Source: Tribonema minus (Eukaryota; Sar; Xanthophyceae; Tribonematales; Tribonemataceae). From it: a stretch of 64,000 nt of DNA. The position numbers and the translations under genes were made by a program. Under the pieces are notes generated by a model. The model was not told where the DNA came from and made no database searches. It saw only the letters and a list, made by a program, of their open reading frames with translations. Position 1 is the first letter of the stretch; every line of letters starts with the position of its first letter. The stretch covers positions 62,001 through 126,000 of the forward strand of contig JAFCMP010000033.1 of assembly GCA_017506865.1 (NCBI GenBank). The letters are read 5' to 3'. Below, piece after piece: positions 25,000 to 34,700 of this stretch.

Positions 25000-27900
25000 T
25001 CACGGCGGCATCTCGCGCAGCGGCGTCGCGACAAACTCGCCGACCACCTTGAACTCAGCCAGTATGCCGGCAAACGAGAAGAGGCCAAAGCCGCGCCTGT
25101 TGTCCACCTCCTTGATGGTCAGCACGCCATCAGAGAGCTTGTAACCGCCTGTCGCGTCGTCCTGGTCAACGCGCGCATTGAGGTACAGCTTGCCGTCTGG
25201 CACAGCAGATAAGCCCTGCTCGGAGAGAGGGCACATGTGGCAAGGACAGGAGAGAGCAGGCACCGTGGCGTTAAAATGGCTTCCACGAACGTTGTGATAC
25301 TCCTGTGCTGAAGCTTCCAATGTTCTTATTCTTGAGCATTGCATGCTTTGAAGTGCAGCTTGCCATTTGTAATGGCGGGAGCTTCAAAGGATGTACATAC
25401 ACAGTGCGCACATGCAGCATTTATGTCGATCTACACTAACACTGTGGGCGTTCCATACGTTTAGTCACGCACGAGGTGAATATGCAAATGTCAACAATGC
25501 GCTGCTGCAGTACAGCCCATGCACTCAGGTACAGGCGGAGGCATCAACCGTGACGACCCATCGCAGCTGTTTCCCGTCAAGCCCTGTTCTTTTCCTCCAA
25601 GCCCTCAACATCAACAAATGCAGGACAGCTATTCCTAATGTGCTGACCTACAGCTGTCCATGCACATTCAGCAGTATTCTACAGCATGCGATGGCGTGTG
25701 TTTTGAACTTTACCAGGCAGCGCCACAGGAGATGAGGCCATCAGTGGCAGTGTGGCTCTGACTGTCTCCACCACCTCACTGCAGACACTGATTGATGTCT
25801 TGGAAACGGATCAGCAGAAGCGGTACTGCATCAGCCAAATTTGGCTTGGTGAAAGTGACATCATGCCAGCATCGAGAATTGCCACACTGCATTCTGCGTT
25901 TTCTGCCATGCAAGAGTTGTCCACACAAGTCATTACACCTTCCGTTGCTGTCATCTACCCAGCCCATTCACCCCCGGCTCAGCCAATTCATACGTGCGAT
26001 CATGTCCACACTGATGATTCTCACCTTCACGCCAATATCAAATGCGATGTAGGTGCGGTTAGCGTCGCGGTCCGGCGCCCAGATGTAGCCGCGCGTTATC
26101 GCTGGAGTGCCGGCGCTCACTAGTAAGATGTTGTCGTCAGACGAGAACTGGTGTGCAGAACACGCGACAAGATGACGAGCGGAGCAGCATTAGCGTACTT
26201 GCGCCATCCGTGCATGTGCAAAATGCCACAAGTTCAGCAGTACTCTGCCAACCTCGTGGAGTAAGGCGTTGCGCCTCATAACTCATGCGATTGAAATTTT
26301 TGTTGCGCCCGTGCGGATCTTGCAGACCAGCGACACGCCGTAGCAAATGGGCTGCGGTCAACCCCAAACATTCTGCAGGTAATTCGTCGAAGCTTTCACC
26401 GAGACAAGACAAAGCGTGAGAGATACCCAACGCCAGCTTGCAAACTCACAAGTAGAGGGTTGTTGCAATCTTTTACGAATCGTGACGTTGCGCGCGACTT
26501 TTTACGCTATATAGTAAGCCACTAAATCAGAACGCATATGATACAAGCGTAACCTGTGGTGCCAAAGGTCCCGAGCCTCATAGATGGAGATGCGCGCGTA
26601 TTTACGTGGTAGCAAAATTAATTTTATTTTTTGATTTGCTGGGGGGGCTTAATTCTTGGGCCTTCGGGTCAATGGTGTGCCTCTGTATGTGAAGCCTTCA
26701 ATTTGCGAAATGCTGATCGCTCAGAAAAGTAAGCACGTACTGCCGCGCACGCACATCTCAGAGCGCGCTGGTGGTCGGAGCCGCACCGCTGCTGCTGTCA
26801 CCGACTGACCCTACCGTACTGCCGTCATGCCATGTGGTGGCTGGCGGGAACGAAGCCTCAATCTGTGTTTGCTGACCCTGAATGGCGTGTCACTTTGAAG
26901 TAGGCTGCTGTACACGAGCGCAGTGGTAAGAACAGCCTTGCACAAGCAATGTGTAGCTGGTTCAAATCCGATGATTGGGGTAGTTTTTTTATTGTGAGCG
27001 ATCCCCCCCGAGGGGGGAAAGGTTCACAAGATTAATTACCCTGCGCATACTTTCAGATCAAATTCCAGTGTGGAGCGCAAGCGCGAGTATCTGCGACTTC
27101 TATGCGGTGGCAGCAGCGCGGCTGCCATGGCCGCTACGCCAAACTTGACCACTGGTATGACCGACAAAGAGAACATTCGCCGCGAAGAGAATGCAGCGCT
27201 GATGCCGCAGAACACCAGCCGGCGCCCCAGCCATCACGCGTCGCTGCCCGCCGCTGCCGCTGACAGCAGCGCTCCCATGGCGGTGACGAAACCGCTGACA
27301 TCTCCGCGCGTGGCGTGCAGGCCCGCACGGCCCGGCGTGTAACTGCCCGCTGCACTCCACGAAACCGTGGTGCACAGCCCAGCCCAAACTTGGCCCCGAC
27401 TCTGGGCTCTTGACGCACGGCATCGCATAACACTGAGGAGTGGCGAATATGCTGAGCAAGCGCACCCGCTGCTGCAGCGCGTGGTGGCGCGGCAGCGCAA
27501 GCGCCAGGATGCGCGCCGCCAAGCCATGGCGCACTGCTGGCTCGCGCAGCTTGACGGGGCGCATGTTGTGCCGAGCGCCAGGCCTGAGGCGGCGCTGAAA
27601 TCCATTATGCGCTACGAGACGCTGGCACGGTCTCGTCACCGTAATGGGAGCGCTGCTGCTAGGCAGCGGCGGGCAGCAATGGCCGGGGCACCAGCTGGTG
27701 TCCTGCGGCGTCAGCGCTGCATTCGCTTCGCGGCGAATGTTCTCTTTGTCGATCAGTATAGTGGTCAAGTTCGGCGTAGCAGCCATGGCAATCGCGCTGC
27801 TGCCATCATATCCAGCCTATTGCTGACAGGAAAATGTCGGAACTTCAATACGTTGCCTCAAGGATGATAAGGCTGGGAAACTGCACTGCCTTCATATGCT

Positions 27901-28295
27901 GCAACAACTTGGCTCTCATATCCAGCTCCTCTTACCTGACATGAAAATGTGAGCCTGATTGGCACCGTGTTGGCTTCTCCTTTTTTCCCTCGTATTGTCA
28001 TGACGATCCTCCACGAGCTGTCCATCAGACTTGCTGGATACGGGGCCGAGGTCTCGACAGGCTCTAGCGGCGCCCTTGTTTTGGAAACTTGCGATTCCAT
28101 CGCGCTGGCTTCAGCTCTGAGTGCGGCTGCTTGTCGCAGCAGATCCGATGCGTCGCGGCTGGCATCGCTGCTGCTTGCCAGTGCTTTCGCTCGCACTCGT
28201 GCGACAGCAGGTGCTGGCACTGTCATGAAACCATGCGCACAGCTCGTCAGCAGCGGCAACACCACGAGAAGCGCCTGACGCCGCGCCGCCGGCAT
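25000..28295 (-). CDS. Plastid-targeted protein of unknown function, 232 aa, 3 exons
   Basis: Exons: 28295-27936, 26147-26025, 25215-25000 (stop). Every junction is phase 0, with CAG|GTAAGA and AAG|GTGAGA donors and good acceptors. Residues 1-22 form a signal peptide (hydrophobic LLVVLPLL, then CAHG|F). Phe at the predicted cleavage point followed by a basic, Ser/Ala-rich stretch is the bipartite presequence of complex red-type plastids. A short helical, Ala/Glu-rich segment follows (about 45-70). The mature core contains SSWRIVMTIRGKKGE, then GYIWAPDRDANRTYIAF and VDNRRGFGLFSFAGILAEFKVVGEF. I read it as a small beta-rich domain, but I do not recognise the family. It lies head-to-head with the sigma factor gene, 414 bp apart. 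Intron 1 (1.8 kb) contains an inverted repeat and a tRNA-like element. Confidence 0.78.
26905..26990 (+). ncRNA. tRNA-derived (SINE-like) element or tRNA pseudogene
   Basis: An internal box-A-like segment (gagcgcagtggtaag, 26916-26930) is followed 30 bp later by a box-B match (ggttcaaatcc, 26959-26969) and a run of seven T (26984-26990), the usual Pol III stop. The flanks of the T-arm do not pair into a full acceptor stem, so it is not a working tRNA. It sits in the plus orientation in intron 1 of the minus-strand plastid gene. A GC hairpin (ccccccc cga gggggg, 27003-27018) follows directly. Confidence 0.5.
27113..27803. repeat. Imperfect inverted repeat, ~180-bp arms
   Basis: The left arm (about 27113-27293) and right arm (about 27629-27803) are reverse complements with scattered mismatches and small gaps, around a ~335-bp spacer. 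Both arms, read toward the outside, encode a related hydrophobic peptide: VTVMGALLLGSGGQQW to VVKFGVAAMAIALLP on the plus strand of the right arm, and FVTAMGALLSAAAAG to VVKFGVAAMAAALLP on the minus strand of the left arm. Conservation at amino-acid level suggests an inverted duplication of an exon of a membrane protein. It lies in intron 1 of the plastid gene. Confidence 0.75.
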
Positions 28296-28709
28296 CGCGC
28301 CGCCGCAGAGTTTGACTGAAATGAATTCTGATTACTTGTGCCAAACGCAAGCCATCTGCATCTGCACCGTCTACGATTATCAAGCTTACATTCAACTGCT
28401 GTAGCCTGATATGTAACCCCTCTGCCCCTGTCCCTTCCCTTCTTGCTTTGTCGCTACGTCTTTGCTGATGCATACGTTATGTACCTACCCCCTGATGATG
28501 ATGTTCCGCACGCTTTGCTTTTCTCCTTATCGCTGTCAACAACAGCAGGTCTACCTGAGCAGCGGCGATAGCAGTTTGACGACGATCCGTGAGGCCTGCC
28601 ACGCTGCAAGGAGGCCCGCCAGGTCGTCGCTAACTGCCTCGCCTCTGGCATCCGAACCTGTAACGCAATCACGCAATAGAACTGGACTTGGCAGAGCCGC
28701 AGAAGAATC
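28296..28709. promoter_or_regulatory. Divergent promoter region between two plastid-protein genes
   Basis: The interval separates the two start codons at 28295 (minus) and 28710 (plus). Both products carry bipartite plastid presequences, so a shared bidirectional promoter is a reasonable inference. No TATA box or other motif could be assigned. Confidence 0.4.
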
Positions 28710-31700
28710 ATGCGCGCCACAGGGGCAGCGGTGGTGCTGGCAGTGCTCGCATCGACTTCGGATGGCTTCGTGGTGCCTGCAGTAGGCCGCGCTCACCGAT
28801 TCAGGTACGGGCTCTCCTCTTCATGCTCTCGCCACGCACCCCTCTCGCTACGTGATTACGCACTTCGAATCGCCGCAGAGCTGTACTGAGCGGTGGCGGA
28901 GCTGTAGAGCGCAAAGCGCATAGGTCTTTGCCGAAACGTAGGCGCCGCCCACCAGGCTTGTCAGCCCCCCCCAGTGCTGTCGTCGGTTGCATTGGTGCTC
29001 TGGGTGCACCCTCCCGAGTCTGAAATATGAAAATCAATCGAGAGTTGCGTAGCAGCGTTGGCTTGAGCTGGTGGCCTTGATTGGTTGCGCTGCCATGTTG
29101 AGAGTGGCCACTGATTTCTTTGATAGTGAAGGAATGTGCTCGCACGCTTTACGCACTGCTCGCATCCTTCGCCTTCTGGATCATCGTGTCGGCGGGCGGT
29201 GATTCAATGATTCAAATGATCATTGCTCTGTGGCACTTGCATACTCTGTCAGAGGACAGGCCAGACCAATGTATTTCTAGCAACTGATGCAGTTCAGCAT
29301 ATTGCTATGATTGCAGCACATGATAAAAGTGCCCATCGCACACCATATCGTATATACAGCGCAGCGCCACGGACTTGTGTCAAACCCATCTGCACACGTT
29401 TTCCTGTGAACAGGCCACTGGTGCGGCCATTGCCAGCCTGGGGACCCACGGAACAACGGCAAAAACCCGTGCTCAAGTTCACTGCCAGCCGTTCTGCCAC
29501 CAGGCAGAGACGGGGGAGCGATTCTCCCCCTACCCTGGATCTCACTGTAGTGGACCCATATACGGGGGCGAGCTATGTGCACTTTAGGCAGGCGCCGGAG
29601 CTGCTGACAAAGGAGGAGGAGGTGTCGCTGGCGCGGCTGGTGCAGCGGAGAATACAGTGGGAGGCAGTGCGCAACAGATTGGTGAGTGGCGATGGCAGCA
29701 ATGGCATTTTCTTGACAGTGCGGCGCTTTGAGGCATTCAGGTCGTGTGCAGAACACAAAGTTAACGTGCACAGCCAGTGTGCTCTTTGCATCAAAAATCG
29801 GCAGCTTGTGCTGAGTTCACTCTGGAGCAGCGAGCATGCTGAGCCAATCCTCATTCGCATGGCAGAAAGAAATGTGGTTGCTTTGGACTGTGTGTCAGGC
29901 CACTCAAACGGTGCGGGGGTGGAGACCACAGCACAACATAGCATGCTACTGCGTTGAAGCTTTCAATGCAATACCACGTGTACAGTCATGCATGCTGGAT
30001 GTCAAGTATCAGCGTGGTCAAGTGCCTTATGCACAGATCACCAAGTTCAAGTTCAAGTGCCCGCATCCAGCAATAAGCAGTTGCACAAGTACCTGTGCTG
30101 GATCATGGTAGCCTTTTGACAAAGTCACGACTCTTGACGATGATGAGACTTCATACAGCTCTGGCACGGCCCCACAGACCTACAGCATCGTGCTACAAGC
30201 CCGATCAATGGAGTTTCAGATTTGTACAGTAGTGACGGAGCGGATGTGACTGGATGTCGCACGTATGTGCCTTCATGGCCGCCTCTGCCGGTGCTTCAAC
30301 GCAGGACATCAGCATGTTGGCCCGCGCTCATTGCTAAGTCCAGCGGTGTGTACTACGCTTGATTGGAGGCCTGTGGAATCTTCTTTCCGTTGCAGCAAGA
30401 CTAGTGACGAGCACACCTGAATTGTGAGGTAGTATACGGAGGTCTTGCGCTCAACAATACAAACCGTTGATGACCTTCAACTCTATGTTGATGCATTTGT
30501 TCAACAGAGCAGTGCTCGTCACATCACGTGCAGACTGTGCCGCCAGCATGACTCCGCGTTGACGTCTTCACGAGCCCTACATGACACGCACGCGCACTCT
30601 ATGCACCACGCTTCCGCTCTAGGCACACACATCCCACAATCAGGTCAACGCAGGCGCTTTTTTCACCTTCGTAACACGCTATCACCCTTTCTCCCACGCC
30701 GCGCCTGACCCTCAAACAGGCCTCTGAATTTGGCAAGGAGCCCACCCTCTCCGAGTGGGCCGTGGCAGTGGGCTTCAGAGGGGGGTACCCCCTGGACGAG
30801 GAGTTCTCGCAGCAGGTGGCGGAGGGGGACTCTGCGAAGGCAGCGATGATCAGCGCGAACTTGCGGCTCGTGCTGAGCCTCGCGCGCAAGCACAAGGCGT
30901 CGCAGGGGTCGCGGTGCCTGCCGCTGTCAGACCTCGTGCAGGAGGGGATCCTGGGGCTGGTGAGCCGCGTGTGCTGTTTGCAGTGTATAACCAAGTTGAA
31001 GTTGCTGTTTGAAGTTGTATGGTACATTGAAGTTGTTGCGGCGAGCTGACTGCAAGGCACGTGCCAGGGCTCCAAGTGCCTGCCGCTGTCCAGGAGGGGA
31101 TATGTGGCTGGTGAGCCATATATGAAAGGGATTGTGTTGTTGATGTGGATGTTTGCCGGCAGTAGAAGTTGAAGTTGACTCTGCAGATTCGAGCAGTAGA
31201 ATTGACATATTGCGCTGCTGTTGTGTTGCTGCGCTGGGAGGAAGGCATGCCAGGCTTGTAGTGCGCGCCGCTACGGGACATCGAGTGACCGTGGTCGAAG
31301 TGTCGAGCCCCATTTGTTGCTCATGTGTCTGCAACTCTATCACATCCTCTACTTGAAGGATGACTTCATCAAGACGTGTCATGTTGGTCTGGTGCTGAAC
31401 AGCTGCTGAAGTTGAAGCGTTGTGGCGCGTACAGCTGTTGAAGTTGGGCTTTGAAGTAGCAGCGACACGGTGAAGCAAAAGCATGTACATCGCTGTGCAT
31501 ATGAGGCTTGTGTCTCAGCTGGTTTCTACAACAGTGCTCACGGCCGCAGCACGCTGAGCGTTCCAGTCAAGAACATTGCATACGCACGCCGCCTTTGCGA
31601 TTGCCGCTGGGCAACTGCCACTGAGCTGCAACGAGTGGTGAAGCACTGCCCCAGTACACAAACGGATACTGTAGCAAAGAGGTTCTCGTACAAGAGCGTC

Positions 31701-34700
31701 ACAGCACAACAGACAACGTTTTGAATAGAATCTTGTGTTGTGTACCGGCTCGTACATCATCACGTCGCCGCCCGAAGCAACGCTGCAGCTGATTTGTTGA
31801 GAATGCATCAGCGATGCAACACCGCTCAAGATCAGTGGTTGTGCACGTCTGCATTCACGCATGTCGTCAGCGCCCGAAATGGCAAATCACCCCTGTCTAT
31901 ATACCTGCCTTGCTGATTGGGCGCAGGTCAAAGCGGTGGAAAAGTATGACCCGGAGAGGGGGTTTCGCTTCTCAACGTACGCGACGTGGTGGATACGGCA
32001 GACCATCGCAAGGGCAGTCTGCGACATTGGCAGGACCATCAGGCTGCCAGCGCACATACATGTGAGTGGTTGGAGCTGGGCAGTTGAAGTGCGTGCCTGT
32101 GGGACTGCGTGTGTCTGACTGACCTCGTGCTGGGCGCATGTACAGCTGTCTTGTAGCGGGTGAGAGCGGAACGCAAACGCGCACATGATGCCTGGCATGC
32201 ACACAGATGATGTGCAAGACGCAGCTGACCGCATTGCCGCAGCTGGTCCTGAAGCCCACAACGGTGTAGCGCGAGCCAGCGGCGATGCTGCAGGCGCTGC
32301 CTGCCCTCAAGCGAGCACTAGCTACTGCGCAAACTGCCATAGCCCAATGAGGACAGGATGCATGGACTTTACCTACCGTACGCCATTGTACCCACGACAT
32401 GAGGCCTCCTCCATCCTTTCTTTTTCTCACCTGCATGGGTCTCTGTGCCTTTCTGACAGCCCTACGCCTCCTTCGGTTTCACATGTATGTGACCGGGGCA
32501 GTATCACTCTGAACTCGAAGCAATCAGTCACAGGTATGTGACAGCACAACTTATCTCAGACCAGGTTCTGTGTATGCCCTTCTGATTCGCGAATACGCTC
32601 GGCTGCGATGAAGGCTTGAACTAGCTGTAGCTCAGGGTTAAGGTGACGTGAGCAGCTGTCATCGTTGTGCATAGACACATTGTCACCGCTTGTGCTCTGC
32701 TATCATCATTACGTGTTGACGCATTCTCACCGCTTGTGCACTTCTCTCGCAGGACCCGCTGTCATCAGTTTGTATGTATGCATGTATGTATGCTCTTCTC
32801 TCGCAAGGCCCGCTGTCATCAGTTTGTATTGACGCATCATCACTTCTTGTGGTCTTCTCTCAACAGGACGCGCTGTCATCATGATGCATTGACACACTCT
32901 CACCGTCTTTGACAGGACTTGCTGTCACCATCATGCATTGACACAAGTCTCACTGCTTGTGATCTTCTCTCTACAGGACTCATTCTCACTGCTTGTGCGC
33001 TTCTCTCGACATGACTCACTGTCATTGTTCTGCATTGACGCATTCTCACCGCTCGTGGTCTTCTCTCAGCAGGACTCGTTGTCATTGTTGCGTATCGACA
33101 CGTACTCACCGCTTGTGGTCTTCTCTCGACAGGCCTGTCTGTCATCACTGTGCATTGACACATCATCAGCGTCTTCTGACAGAACTCGCTATCATTAGTG
33201 TGTGCTGACACATTCTCACTGCTTGTGATCTCCTATTGGCAGGACTCGCTATGATCATTTTGTATTGACACATTTTGTTCGTTCTGCCTGTGCTCTCTTG
33301 ACAGGACTCGCTATCATCGGTGTGTGCTGATGTATTCTCACTGCCTGTGATATTTTCTCCACAGGACTCGCTGACATCAGTTCGTATTCGCTGACGTCAG
33401 TTTGTATTGACACTTTATCACTGCTTGTGCTCTCCTCTCTACAGGACTCGCTGCGCTCCGTGCAGCGCGTGGGGAGGAGCTTATCGGAGGAGCTGGGCAG
33501 GACCGCCAGCGAAGAGGAGCTGGCGCAGCGGCTGGGTCTCACGGTGAGCAGCGCTCAGCACCACGCAGCATTGCTCAGTATCGGTCCACACTTCTGCTTA
33601 CATAGTGTCACCAAGTACTGGGAGTCACGGTGAGCAGCGCTCAGCACCACGCAGCATTGCTCAGTACCGGTCCACACTCTGCTTACATGGTGTCACCAAG
33701 TATTGGGAGTCACGGTGAGCAGTGCTTATCATTGCCCAGTAGCGGACCACTCTTATGTTTAGTGTCGCCAAGTATTGGTCAGCGGCAGTCAGTGTTGCTC
33801 AGTATCGGTCCATTATGTTGGAGCATATGGCAGTTACTTGCTCTCATTGCCGTTGGCACGCTTGACGGTTATGGCAGTTACACTTGCCGGTGCACATATC
33901 ACAATACTTGCACTCCTAGCAGCACATGGCTGGCGTCGGTCTTCTGTTGCATTGGCAGCCTTGCTTCGGGCGGTGTGGAGCAACAGGCTAGTGAGCAGCA
34001 TCTCTCTACGTTGCGAACCATTCTGCTCATGTAGTGTCAATCAGTATCGGTCAGCGGCAGTCAGCGTTGCTCAGCACTGTGTGTGTGAGTCGTTGCGGCA
34101 GCAGTGCTTGGCACTCTTCGTGGCCGTTGTACCAGCAGTGCTCAGCACCATCAGCAAGCATCGCTCAGTATTAGTCAGCATCAGTCAGCATCAAGCAGCG
34201 CTGTACGAGAGTCATATTCTAAGCAGCGCTTAGCACTCTCAAGGGTCGTTGTGTAAGCAGTGTTCAGCACTGTACGGGATGACCATGTTGGCTGCGCTCG
34301 CCACCCCACATGATCACCACGTGTGATTGGCGCAGGCTGATCGCTCTTGCTAGCATCAGTCAGCAGTGCTCGATGCACCAATGCTCAATGCGCTTGTGTA
34401 AGCAGCGCTCAGCTTTTTGCGCGTCATTACGGTAACGGTGCTCAGCACTATCAAGTTGTAGGCAGCGCTCGGCGCTCTACGCGACATCACCTGCGTGCTT
34501 TGCAAGCAGCATTTTGTTCGTTCCAATGCTGCCTGGGCAATTTTTTGGAGGTGTGTCATATGCGCAACCTGGACGAACAGGTGTGATGCATCGCTGGCAA
34601 GGAGGAAACTGCTAGGCCACTGCGGTTTTGTGGTGTCCACTGATCAGCGCTGGGGTGAGGGGTGTCGGTATGTATTGCGCAACTGACCGCAGCTTGAACG

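Noticed and set aside
27367-27867. Arg-rich 166-aa plus-strand frame
   Set aside because: Frame of the inverted-repeat region; the better reading there is the hydrophobic peptide in another frame.
32667-33211. Plus and minus frames with Ser/Cys/His repeats
   Set aside because: Translation of the acceptor array; not coding.
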